Assembly (NCBI GenBank): GCA_026785785.1
Contig: JAJAZI010000176.1
Span: forward strand, 1 to 5,100
Direction: 5' to 3'
Source of the DNA: Microbacteriaceae bacterium
GTDB lineage: Bacteria > Actinomycetota > Actinomycetes > Actinomycetales > Microbacteriaceae
DNA: 5,100 bases
Under the pieces are notes generated by a model. The model was not told the origin of the DNA and searched no databases. It worked only from the letters and a program-made list of their open reading frames with translations. Shown here piece after piece: positions 1 to 5,100 of this stretch. Position 1 is the stretch's first letter. Every line of letters starts with the position of its first letter. The translations under genes and the position numbers were made by a program.

Positions 1-90
1 GAGGGCTGGTACTCCACGGTGATCTCGCTGGTGGAGGGCGTGATCGCCCTCCCCGAGCCGATCGAGATGGAGCTGTTCCGCGAGAGGTAG
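1..90 (+). CDS. C-terminal fragment of an unidentified protein
   Basis: Frame 1 is open from the window edge to a TAG at 88-90, giving the last 29 residues of a gene that begins outside the window. The peptide has a hydrophobic Val/Ile/Leu-rich segment followed by an acidic, proline-containing end (PEPIEMELFRER). Codon third positions are mostly G or C, as in the real genes downstream, which supports coding. I do not recognise the family from so short a tail. A hairpin at 154-175, about 64 bases past the stop, is the first structure downstream that could end its transcript. The alternative is chance openness in GC-rich DNA, but 29 clean codons ending at a sequence with no further coding signal make a real gene end more likely. 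Confidence 0.5.
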   Translation, partial: EGWYSTVISLVEGVIALPEPIEMELFRER

Positions 91-123
91 GTGCGGCGGC
101 CCGGGGTTGCTGTCAGATGCTCG

Positions 124-155
124 GGATGCTTCGGAGGCTCCGGATGCTTCGGAGG
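124..155. repeat. Tandem direct repeat, 18-base period
   Basis: The 14-mer GGATGCTTCGGAGG occurs exactly at 124-137 and again at 142-155, so the copies start 18 bases apart. A shorter related piece (GATGCTCGG) lies just before, at 116-124. The unit partly pairs with itself through CGGAG/CTCCG around position 137. No function is evident. It may be a small slippage-derived repeat in the spacer. Confidence 0.6.
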
Positions 156-175
156 GGACGACGGGCATCGTCCCC
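154..175 (+). terminator. Hairpin, possible terminator of the upstream gene
   Basis: GGGGACGA at 154-161 pairs perfectly with TCGTCCCC at 168-175 around a 6-base loop, giving an 8-bp GC-rich stem. There is no T-run after it, but actinobacterial terminators often lack one. It lies about 64 bases downstream of the TAG of the partial gene. Its role as a terminator is inferred from position only. Confidence 0.35.
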
Positions 176-268
176 ACCGCCCCGCCACCCGTCGGCTACG
201 TCGGCGCGCGGGACTCTGCCGGCATGGGCCCACCCAGGGGTTCGATTCGCAACGACAATGCACTGCCA

Positions 269-284
269 GGCGGCCAAGGCCGCC
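269..284 (-). terminator. Hairpin downstream of tRNA-Gly, possible terminator
   Basis: GGCGGC at 269-274 pairs with GCCGCC at 279-284 around the loop CAAG. On the minus strand it begins 15 bases past the 3' end of tRNA-Gly, a sensible place for that gene's terminator. The stem is only 6 bp and no T-run follows, so the role is tentative. Confidence 0.35.
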
Positions 285-298
285 CGTCAGGCTTTCAG

Positions 299-369
299 AG
301 GGGATGACGAGAATCGAACTCGCATCATCAGTTTGGAAGACTGAGGCTTTACCACTAAGCTACATCCCC
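299..369 (-). tRNA. tRNA-Gly, anticodon TCC
   Basis: The reverse complement folds into a complete 71-base cloverleaf. The 7-bp acceptor stem GGGGATG/CATCCCC uses 363-369 and 300-306. The D arm is GCTT-AGTGGTA-AAGC with the conserved GG. The anticodon arm is TCAGT-CTTCCAA-ACTGA with anticodon TCC, which reads GGA and GGG glycine codons. A 4-base variable loop is followed by the T arm GCGAG-TTCGATT-CTCGT. The discriminator base is T (position 299). CCA is not encoded and would be added after transcription. Translations of this region contain the TRIELAS / ALPLSYIP strings seen when tRNA genes are wrongly called as proteins. Confidence 0.96.
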
Positions 370-411
370 GCGAGACCGACCCGAGAAGGTCGGGCCGATT
401 GGCACTCCCCA

Positions 412-417
412 ACCCTA
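412..417 (-). promoter_or_regulatory. Candidate -10 element for tRNA-Gly
   Basis: On the minus strand 417 to 412 reads TAGGGT, matching the actinobacterial TANNNT -10 pattern. It would start transcription near 405, about 36 bases before the mature tRNA. I see no convincing -35 hexamer 16-18 bases upstream. A 6-bp hairpin (376-381 with 388-393) lies in the resulting leader. Confidence 0.35.
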
Positions 418-440
418 ATGCATGGCGCGGGGTGGACGTG

Positions 441-470
441 GCGACCCCGGTCGCAGCACTCGGCTAGACT
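441..470 (+). promoter_or_regulatory. Candidate promoter for tRNA-Pro and probably tig
   Basis: TAGACT at 465-470 is a good match to the actinobacterial -10 consensus. With an 18-base spacer, GCGACC at 441-446 occupies the -35 position and shares only its last part with TTGACC. Transcription would begin near 477, giving a leader of about 54 bases before tRNA-Pro. The -35 region is itself half of an inverted repeat, GCGACC-CC-GGTCGC (441-454), which could be incidental or an operator. No other good promoter is visible before tig. Confidence 0.45.
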
Positions 471-530
471 TGGCACGGCCAAATTTCGGATGCCTTCCCG
501 ATCCGTTCCCGCTGGCCGAACGATCATGTC

Positions 531-604
531 CGGGGCGTAGCTCAGCTTGGTAGAGCGCCCGCTTTGGGAGCGGGAGGCCGCAGGTTCGAATCCTGTCGCC
601 CCGA
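531..604 (+). tRNA. tRNA-Pro, anticodon TGG
   Basis: The sequence folds into a standard 74-base cloverleaf. The acceptor stem is CGGGGCG (531-537) with CGCCCCG (597-603). The D arm is GCTC-AGCTTGGTA-GAGC. The anticodon arm is CCCGC-TTTGGGA-GCGGG with anticodon TGG, the proline isoacceptor that can read most CCN codons by wobble. A 5-base variable loop precedes the T arm GCAGG-TTCGAAT-CCTGT, and the discriminator is A (604). CCA is not encoded, since ACA follows. The gene lies 52 bases before tig on the same strand, so the two may share a transcript that is processed at the tRNA 3' end. Confidence 0.97.
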
Positions 605-643
605 CAAGAATCCCTCAACACCATTGCCCAGTACGTCGAATAC

Positions 644-648
644 AGGAG
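644..648 (+). promoter_or_regulatory. Ribosome binding site that sets the tig start
   Basis: AGGAG is 8 bases before GTG 657. It decides between that GTG and the longer in-frame ATG at 564, which lies inside tRNA-Pro. Confidence 0.85.
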
Positions 649-656
649 AGCCACAC

Positions 657-2030
657 GTGAAGACCACGGTCGAAAAGTTGAGCCCGACGCGGGTGAAGCT
701 CACCATCGCAGTTACCCCGGACGAGCTGAAGCCCAGCGTCGACCACGCCTACGCGCACCTGGCGGAGTCGATCAACATTCCCGGATTCCGCAAGGGCAAG
801 GTTCCGCCGCCCATCATCGACCAGCGCGTCGGTCGCGGCGAGGTGCTGAACCACGCGGTCAGCGACGGCCTCGACAAGTTCTATCGCCTTGCCGTCACCG
901 AGGAGAAGATCCGTCCCCTTGGCCGCCCCGAGGCCGATGTCACAGGCCTGCCGGAGCTCAAGGACTTCTCGGGCGAGCTCGTGATCGTCGTCGAGGTCGA
1001 CGTTCGCCCCGAGTTCACCCTCCCGTCGATTGACGGCCTCGAGCTCACGGTCGACACCGCGACCGTCGAGCCCGAAGAGGTCGAGACCGAGTTGGCGAAT
1101 CTGCTTGCTCGCTTCGGCACCCTCGTCACCGTCGAGCGCCCGGCCAAGACGGGCGACTTCGCCCAGATCGACCTCGTCGCGTCGATCGACGGCACCGAGG
1201 TCGACACCGCCAACGCCATCTCCTATGAGGTCGGCTCCGGAGACCTGATCGACGGCATCGACGAGGCACTCGACGCCCTGAGCGCCGGCGAGACCACGAC
1301 CTTCGAGTCCAAGCTGCTCGGCGGCGACAACGAGGGACAGACTGCGCAGATCACGGTTAACCTGCTTGCCATCAAGGAGCGCGAACTGCCCGCGGCCGAC
1401 GACGACTTTGCTCAGATCGCCAGCCAGTTCGACACGATCGACGAGCTCAAGGCAGACATCGAGCAGCAGGTCATCAAGTCGAAGGTCTTCGGCCAGGGCG
1501 CGCAGGCGCGCGACCAGGTCGTCGACAAGCTGCTCGAGTCCGTCGAGATCCCCGTTCCGGAGAAGCTCGTCGAGGACGAGGTGCACCGCCACCTCGAGAA
1601 CGAGAACCGCCTCGAAGACGCCGAGCACCGTGCCGAGGTCGCCGAGTCGAGCGAGAAGACTTTCCGTACCCAGATCCTCCTCGACTCGATCGCCGAGCAG
1701 GAGAAGGTCAAGGTCAGCCAGAACGAGCTCACCCAGTACCTGGTGCAGGGCGCTGCCCAGTACGACATGGAGCCCGGCGAGTTCATCAAGGTGCTCGACC
1801 AGAACGGCCAGATCCCCGGCATGATCGGCGAGGTCGCGCGTGCCAAGGCTCTCGCGATCGTGCTCAGCCGCGCGAAGGTCGTCGACGGAAACGGCGACGT
1901 TGTCGACATCTCCTCGTTCACCGCGACGGCACTAAGCGATGCAGGCGACGACAGCGACGCGAGTGACTTCGTCGACGCGGCATCCGCAGCGGATGACCAC
2001 GAGGGTCACGACCACAGCCGAACTGCATGA
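657..2030 (+). CDS. tig: Trigger factor, ribosome-associated chaperone and prolyl isomerase
   Basis: Trigger factor binds the ribosome near the exit tunnel and shields nascent chains; its middle domain is an FKBP-type peptidyl-prolyl isomerase. The product is 457 residues, normal for the family. The ribosome-binding signature GFRKGK lies at residues 43-48, the same numbering as in E. coli. This supports the GTG start at 657, which has AGGAG at 644-648, 8 bases upstream. The isomerase domain spans roughly residues 161-247 (from the [10 protein letters not shown] stretch to [10 protein letters not shown]), and the helical C-terminal chaperone arms follow to about 420. The last 36 residues form an Asp-rich tail with three His (448, 451, 453). 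An in-frame upstream ATG at 564 would start inside tRNA-Pro and give the RRFESCRP translation of the tRNA T arm, so I reject it. Transcription probably comes from the tRNA-Pro promoter. Confidence 0.97.
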   Translation: MKTTVEKLSPTRVKLTIAVTPDELKPSVDHAYAHLAESINIPGFRKGKVPPPIIDQRVGRGEVLNHAVSDGLDKFYRLAVTEEKIRPLGRPEADVTGLPELKDFSGELVIVVEVDVRPEFTLPSIDGLELTVDTATVEPEEVETELANLLARFGTLVTVERPAKTGDFAQIDLVASIDGTEVDTANAISYEVGSGDLIDGIDEALDALSAGETTTFESKLLGGDNEGQTAQITVNLLAIKERELPAADDDFAQIASQFDTIDELKADIEQQVIKSKVFGQGAQARDQVVDKLLESVEIPVPEKLVEDEVHRHLENENRLEDAEHRAEVAESSEKTFRTQILLDSIAEQEKVKVSQNELTQYLVQGAAQYDMEPGEFIKVLDQNGQIPGMIGEVARAKALAIVLSRAKVVDGNGDVVDISSFTATALSDAGDDSDASDFVDAASAADDHEGHDHSRTA

Positions 2031-2034
2031 ACTG

Positions 2035-2074
2035 ACGACGAAGGCCCGGCACACCAGTGCCGGGCCTTCGTCGT
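2035..2074. terminator. Bidirectional terminator between convergent genes
   Basis: ACGACGAAGGCCCGGCAC (2035-2052) pairs perfectly with 2057-2074 around the loop ACCA, an 18-bp uninterrupted stem. It begins 5 bases after the tig stop and ends 7 bases from the stop of the convergent dehydrogenase gene, so it can end both transcripts. No T-run follows on either strand, as is common in actinobacteria. Confidence 0.9.
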
Positions 2075-2081
2075 TACGGCT

Positions 2082-2873
2082 TCAGGTCGGGTTTCGACCT
2101 GTCATCGATCCCGTCAGGTTCACGACGGTGCGCCGGGGGGCGAGCGTCGACGCGATCGCCATGGCGCGGTTGCGGCCACCGGAGATGACGCTCGGCGCCG
2201 GGTTCTTGCCGTCGAGAGTCGAGAGCGCGAGCCCGACGACGTCCGCCGGTTCCTCGAAGGCGCCGACGCGGGCGCCGGCGCCGGCCACATCGAAGAACTC
2301 GGTGCGCGTCGCACCGGGGGAGAGGGCGAGCACCGAGAGCCCGGTGTCCTTGTTCTCGTACCAGAGTGCTTCGGTGAAGCTCAACACGAACGCCTTGCTC
2401 GCTCCGTAGACGGCCATGAGCGGCACCGGCTGGTAGGCGGCGGTGCTCGCGATCGTCACGAGTGCGCCGTGGCCCGCCTGCAACTGGGCGTAGAACGCGT
2501 GGGTGAGTTCGACGAGCGCGGTCACGTTGAGACTGATCTCCTCGTGGATGCGCCCGGCGTCCTCGTTCTCGAATCGACTGCGCGTGCCGAAGCCGGCGTT
2601 GTTGATCAGGGTCGAGATGCGGATGCCCCGCTCGCCCAGGGCCGCGTGAAGGTCCGCGGCGGCGCCCGGTGCCGCAAGGTCCGCGGCGATGGCCGTCGCA
2701 GTGATGCTGTGCGACGCAGTGAGTTCGCTCGCGAGGGAGTCGAGGCGGTCGAGGCGGCGGGCGACGAGTACGAGGTTGGCTCCTCGGGCCGCGAGTTGGC
2801 GTGCGAACTCCGCGCCCAGTCCCGAGCTCGCTCCGGTGATGAGGGCGGTTGTGCCCCGGTAGTCCAATGCCAC
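2082..2873 (-). CDS. Short-chain dehydrogenase/reductase, NADP-type, substrate unknown
   Basis: A 263-residue classical SDR, the usual size, with a single Rossmann domain and no signal peptide or membrane segment, so it is probably cytosolic. The cofactor motif TGASSGLG is at residues 13-20. Arg39-Arg40 after the second strand points to NADP(H). D65 and the NNAG motif (91-94) are in place. The active site is complete: Asn116, Ser143, Tyr156 and Lys160 (YGASK). These show a working carbonyl/alcohol oxidoreductase but do not reveal the substrate. The best start is GTG at 2873, since the SDR fold begins directly after it; AAGG lies about 7 bases and AGGAG 12 bases upstream. The gene runs convergent to tig and divergent from the PLP enzyme, with 79 bases between the two starts. 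Confidence 0.92.
   Translation of the reverse strand: MALDYRGTTALITGASSGLGAEFARQLAARGANLVLVARRLDRLDSLASELTASHSITATAIAADLAAPGAAADLHAALGERGIRISTLINNAGFGTRSRFENEDAGRIHEEISLNVTALVELTHAFYAQLQAGHGALVTIASTAAYQPVPLMAVYGASKAFVLSFTEALWYENKDTGLSVLALSPGATRTEFFDVAGAGARVGAFEEPADVVGLALSTLDGKNPAPSVISGGRNRAMAIASTLAPRRTVVNLTGSMTGRNPT
2083..2101. other. Second hairpin at the dehydrogenase 3' end
   Basis: CAGGTCG (2083-2089) pairs with CGACCTG (2095-2101) around a 5-base loop. It overlaps the last codons and stop of the minus-strand dehydrogenase gene, next to the main terminator. It may add to 3'-end protection or termination, but it may also be incidental coding sequence. Confidence 0.4.
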
Positions 2874-2940
2874 GGTGGTGCCTTTCTCCTGGTGGTTCCT
2901 GTAATCGTCTCACTGCGAATGGGCTCGTTGACCCGTGCCC

Positions 2941-2946
2941 TAGCGT
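2941..2946 (+). promoter_or_regulatory. Candidate -10 element for a leaderless PLP-enzyme transcript
   Basis: TAGCGT matches TANNNT and ends 6 bases before the ATG at 2953, so the predicted first transcribed base is at or beside the A of the start codon. This is the typical leaderless arrangement in actinobacteria. No good -35 is visible 17 bases upstream. The CGTTGA at 2926-2931 is too close to serve as one; it recurs at 2944-2949. Confidence 0.45.
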
Positions 2947-2952
2947 TGAGGC

Positions 2953-4161
2953 ATGACCTCGCGACCCGACAAACACGACCCGCTGAGCCTCCGGTTGCTG
3001 ACCCAGGCCGTCCACGCCGGCAACGCCATCGATCCGGGAACGGGAGCGGTGCGCACGCCCCTCGTGCTCGCGAACTCCTATGCCCTGCCGGACGACCCAT
3101 CCGAGATCAGCTGGTCAGGCACGGGCATCCCCCTCTACACCCGCAATAGCGGCGTCAACCAGCTCGCTCTGCAGCAAAAGCTCGCCGTTCTCGACAACGG
3201 GGAGGATGCCGTCGCCCTCGCGAGCGGGGTTGCTGCGCTGCACGCCGTGTTCTTCACATTCCTGAAGTCCGGCGACCACGTCGTTGTCGCCGATGTCGTC
3301 TACGAGGCGACCCATCGCCTGTTCACGGAGCTGCTGCCGCAGAAGTACGGCATCGAGGCGACCCTCGTCGACACGACCGACCTTGCGGCCGTGCGCGCCG
3401 CGATCCGCCCGACAACGCGCCTCGTGCACGCGGAGACTCCTGCAAACCCGACGACCCGGATCGCCGACATCCAGCAGCTCGCGCTTGTCGCGCACGAGGC
3501 GGGGGCGCTGCTGAGCGTGGACTCGACCTTCGCGTCGCCGCTGCTGCTGCGGCCCCTCGATCTGGGGGCCGACCTCGTCGTGCACTCGCTCACCAAGTAC
3601 ATCAACGGCCACGGCGACGCGATGGGCGGCGCCGTCATCGGGTCGCGGACGCTGATCCAGCAGATCAAGAGCGACGCGATGGTGGATGTCGGGGGAGTGA
3701 TCAGCCCGTTCAACGCCTGGCTTATCATGCGCGGGTCGATCACCTTGCCGCTGCGCATCCGCCAGCACTGCCTGAACGCCCAGGCCGTCGCCGATGTCCT
3801 CGACGCCGATGACCGTGTCGCGTTCGTCGCCTACCCCGGCCTCGCCTCGCATCCGCAGCACGAGCTCGCGCGCCGCACAATGCCGAACGGATTCGGCGGG
3901 ATGCTTGCGTTCGCCGTGGTCGGGGACTCCGCGACGCAGGACCGGTTCGTCTCGAACCTGCGCGTGGTCACCTCGGCCGTCTCCCTCGGCCACGACGAGT
4001 CGCTCATCGTGCACGTGGGCAGTTCCGCCCCGCGGGCTGCGCACTGGCCCGAGGAGTTCCGCACGAACGGGCATCTGCGCTTCTCGGTCGGGCTCGAAGA
4101 CCCGGCTGATCTGATTGCCGACCTGCGGGCCGCGCTCGACGCCACCTTCGCCCCGGACTGA
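2953..4161 (+). CDS. Cys/Met metabolism PLP-dependent enzyme (cystathionine gamma-synthase / methionine gamma-lyase family)
   Basis: A 402-residue cytosolic enzyme of the trans-sulfuration family (fold type I), usual length and usually tetrameric. Lys215 in SLTKYINGHGD is the PLP Schiff-base lysine. Asp190 should contact the pyridine nitrogen, Ser212 and Thr214 the phosphate, and Tyr62/Arg64 (YTR) the neighbouring subunit's phosphate. Ser91-Gly92 and Tyr117 match the phosphate-loop and ring-stacking positions, and Arg376 in LRFSVGLED should bind the substrate carboxylate. The reaction is open: overall it resembles methionine gamma-lyase, but Ala119 stands where those lyases carry their key Cys, and the usual region after AVSLG.ESL is altered (IVHVGSSAPRAAHW). 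Candidates are cystathionine gamma-synthase, gamma- or beta-lyase, or a related sulfhydrylase. The ATG at 2953 has no properly spaced ribosome site (GAGG only one base away), consistent with leaderless translation. No strong terminator separates it from clpP1. Confidence 0.9.
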   Translation: MTSRPDKHDPLSLRLLTQAVHAGNAIDPGTGAVRTPLVLANSYALPDDPSEISWSGTGIPLYTRNSGVNQLALQQKLAVLDNGEDAVALASGVAALHAVFFTFLKSGDHVVVADVVYEATHRLFTELLPQKYGIEATLVDTTDLAAVRAAIRPTTRLVHAETPANPTTRIADIQQLALVAHEAGALLSVDSTFASPLLLRPLDLGADLVVHSLTKYINGHGDAMGGAVIGSRTLIQQIKSDAMVDVGGVISPFNAWLIMRGSITLPLRIRQHCLNAQAVADVLDADDRVAFVAYPGLASHPQHELARRTMPNGFGGMLAFAVVGDSATQDRFVSNLRVVTSAVSLGHDESLIVHVGSSAPRAAHWPEEFRTNGHLRFSVGLEDPADLIADLRAALDATFAPD

Positions 4162-4169
4162 CCTGCCGC

Positions 4170-4187
4170 TATCTGCCCACGGCGAAC
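4170..4187 (+). promoter_or_regulatory. Possible ClgR operator upstream of clpP1P2
   Basis: ClgR is the actinobacterial activator of clp protease genes. From memory its consensus is WNNWCGCYNANRGCGWWS. TATCTGCCCACGGCGAAC fits 11 of the 13 informative positions by my count. The mismatches are both in the left half-site (C for W and T for C), and the right half GGCGAAC is intact. The centre is about 47 bases before the predicted transcription start, a normal place for an activator. The match was found by eye and the genomic background rate is unknown. Confidence 0.4.
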
Positions 4188-4214
4188 ACGCCCGATTGCG
4201 CCGGTGCTTGCCGA

Positions 4215-4220
4215 TAGATT
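4215..4220 (+). promoter_or_regulatory. Candidate -10 element of the clpP1P2 promoter
   Basis: TAGATT fits TANNNT. It predicts a start near 4227 and a 5' leader of about 28 bases before the clpP1 ATG. The -35 position (4192-4197) shows no TTGACA-like sequence, which would fit a promoter that needs an activator. Confidence 0.45.
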
Positions 4221-4254
4221 CGAACCCAAGCGAAAACTGAAATGGAGCGCAACA

Positions 4255-4914
4255 ATGGCCCAACCGGCATTGGTCAACAGCATTTTCGACCAACTCCTCA
4301 AGGACCGCATCATCTGGCTCGGGTCAGAGGTGCGCGACGACAACGCCAATGAGATCTGCGCGAAGATCCTGCTGCTTGCGGCTGAGGACTCCGAGCGAGA
4401 CATCTTCCTCTACATCAACTCTCCCGGAGGCTCGATTACCGCGGGCATGGCGATCTACGACACGATGAAGTTCGTGCCGAACGACATCGTCACGGTCGGC
4501 ATCGGACTCGCGGCGTCGATGGGCCAGTTCCTGCTCTCGTCCGGCACCAAGGGCAAGCGATACATCACGCCCAATGCGCGCGTTCTGCTCCACCAGCCGT
4601 CGGGCGGATTCGGCGGCACCTCGGCCGACATCCAGACCCAGGCCAAGGTCATCCTCGACATGAAGCAGCGCATGGCGGAACTCACAGCAGAGCAGGTCGG
4701 CAAGTCGGTGGAGCAGATCCTTGTCGACAACGATCGCGACAACTGGTTCACGGCCCAAGAGGCACTCGCCTACGGGTTCGTCGACCACCTGCGCGAATAT
4801 TCCTCAGAGGTCATCGGAGGCGGCGGCACTGACGAGACCGTCACGGAAGAAGCGGTCTCGACCGATTCAGACAACGACCACACCTCCCGCACGACCGACA
4901 CCCCGAATAACTAA
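4255..4914 (+). CDS. clpP1: ATP-dependent Clp protease proteolytic subunit ClpP1
   Basis: ClpP1 is a serine peptidase that assembles into heptameric rings. In actinobacteria it pairs with ClpP2 in a mixed tetradecamer fed by ClpX or ClpC. The product is 219 residues with the full catalytic triad: Ser88 in GLAASMGQ, His113 in LLHQPSGG and Asp162 in DRDNWF. The spacings (25 and 49 residues) equal those of E. coli ClpP (S97/H122/D171). The oxyanion-loop motif NSPGGS is at 55-60. The ATG at 4255 is preceded by GGAG at 4244-4247, 7 bases away, and the ClpP fold starts right after it. A further in-frame extension to 4204 has no such support, and the ATG at 4242 is out of frame. Residues 180-219 form a Gly/Thr/Asp/Glu-rich tail longer than usual. 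The stop is 10 bases from clpP2, so the two are an operon. Confidence 0.96.
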   Translation: MAQPALVNSIFDQLLKDRIIWLGSEVRDDNANEICAKILLLAAEDSERDIFLYINSPGGSITAGMAIYDTMKFVPNDIVTVGIGLAASMGQFLLSSGTKGKRYITPNARVLLHQPSGGFGGTSADIQTQAKVILDMKQRMAELTAEQVGKSVEQILVDNDRDNWFTAQEALAYGFVDHLREYSSEVIGGGGTDETVTEEAVSTDSDNDHTSRTTDTPNN

Positions 4915-4924
4915 GGCACACACC

Positions 4925-5100
4925 ATGGACATCTCTTCCTACGGCGGAAGCGCCGGCCCGATGGCCGAATCCCGCTACATCCTCCCGACCTTCGAGGAGC
5001 GCACGGCCTACGGCTACAAGCGCCAGGACCCTTACGCGAAGCTCTTCGAAGACCGCATCGTGTTTCTCGGGGTCCAAGTGGACGACGCGTCCGCCGATGA
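4925..5100 (+). CDS. clpP2: ATP-dependent Clp protease proteolytic subunit ClpP2, N-terminal part
   Basis: The first 58 codons are present and the gene runs off the window. After a short Gly/Ser leader come SRYILPTFEERTAYGYKRQ and then DPYAKLFEDRIVFLGVQVDD, closely like the start of mycobacterial ClpP2 (RYILPSF... NPYNKLFEERIIFLGVQVDD). The catalytic Ser, His and Asp lie beyond the edge and cannot be checked. The ATG at 4925 is 10 bases after the clpP1 stop, with AAGG (4913-4916) overlapping that stop, which suggests translational coupling. An in-frame ATG at 4961 (Met13) would remove the leader but has a poorer upstream site. The extreme N-terminus is probably a propeptide or axial-gate segment, since ClpP subunits are commonly processed there. 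It is expected to form the second ring with ClpP1. Confidence 0.95.
   Translation, partial: MDISSYGGSAGPMAESRYILPTFEERTAYGYKRQDPYAKLFEDRIVFLGVQVDDASAD

Larger units (their letters stand above)
91..298. other. Non-coding spacer with short repeat and hairpins
   Basis: This stretch separates the end of the upstream gene from tRNA-Gly. All reading frames crossing it give Arg/Pro/Ser-rich, low-complexity translations unlike a protein, and some run on through the tRNA, so I see no gene here. It contains a two-copy 14-base direct repeat (124-155) and two GC-rich hairpins (154-175 and 269-284). I see nothing else in it. Confidence 0.6.

Noticed and set aside
91..540. Long plus-strand open frame across the tRNA-Gly region
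   Set aside because: The translation is Arg/Pro/Ser-rich and contains the antisense-tRNA string TRIELAS; it crosses a clear tRNA gene.
299..604. tRNA pair as an attachment site for a mobile element
   Set aside because: No integrase, no repeated tRNA 3' end and no foreign-looking genes are present in the window.
415..654. Minus-strand open frame antisense to tRNA-Pro
   Set aside because: It contains [12 protein letters not shown], the usual translation of the complement of a tRNA, so it is not a protein gene.
564..656. N-terminal extension of trigger factor from ATG 564
   Set aside because: It lies inside tRNA-Pro and translates the T arm as RRFESCRP, a familiar tRNA artefact. GTG 657 has a good ribosome site and gives the standard GFRKGK position.
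615..1628. Long minus-strand open frame opposite tig
   Set aside because: It is a shadow of tig caused by high GC at third positions; its Leu/Val/Asp/Arg-rich translation has no domain features.
2928..2946. TTGACC (2928-2933) as -35 for TAGCGT
   Set aside because: The spacer is only 7 bases, far too short for a sigma-70-type promoter.
4181..4192. GGCG-AACA-CGCC as a terminator after the PLP gene
   Set aside because: A 4-bp stem is too weak, and it overlaps the better-supported ClgR-like site.
3115..4293. Long minus-strand open frame opposite the PLP enzyme
   Set aside because: It is a shadow frame; the plus strand carries every catalytic residue of the PLP family.

Overview
The window is high-GC chromosomal DNA (roughly 65% by eye) with GTG as well as ATG starts. 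It looks like a high-GC Gram-positive actinobacterium. The tRNA-Gly / tRNA-Pro / tig / clpP1 / clpP2 order is typical of that phylum, and the protein flavour suggests a Microbacteriaceae-like organism. That family placement is inference.

Layout. Positions 1-90 hold the last 29 codons of an upstream plus-strand gene I cannot identify. A gene-poor stretch follows with a short tandem repeat and small hairpins. Next are two divergently oriented tRNA genes, tRNA-Gly(TCC) on minus (299-369) and tRNA-Pro(TGG) on plus (531-604). Trigger factor (tig, 657-2030) lies 52 bases after tRNA-Pro with no visible promoter or terminator between them. It ends at a perfect 18-bp hairpin that also serves the convergent short-chain dehydrogenase gene (2082-2873, minus). 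Divergent from that gene is a Cys/Met-metabolism PLP enzyme (2953-4161, plus), whose upstream sequence suggests a leaderless transcript. Then come clpP1 (4255-4914) and the start of clpP2 (4925 to the window edge), spaced as one operon.

How the genes work together. Tig receives nascent chains at the ribosome exit tunnel. ClpP1 and ClpP2 form the mixed double-ring peptidase that ClpX or ClpC loads. This is therefore a protein folding and turnover locus, with a metabolic gene pair (SDR and PLP enzyme) set between tig and clpP1. A sequence resembling the actinobacterial ClgR operator lies upstream of a good -10 element before clpP1, which fits known control of clpP1P2 by ClgR.

No new multi-gene system, mobile element, CRISPR array or prophage is visible. 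The points most worth checking are the possible ClgR site, the leaderless PLP gene, the altered active-site neighbourhood of that enzyme, and the acidic C-terminal tails on Tig and ClpP1.
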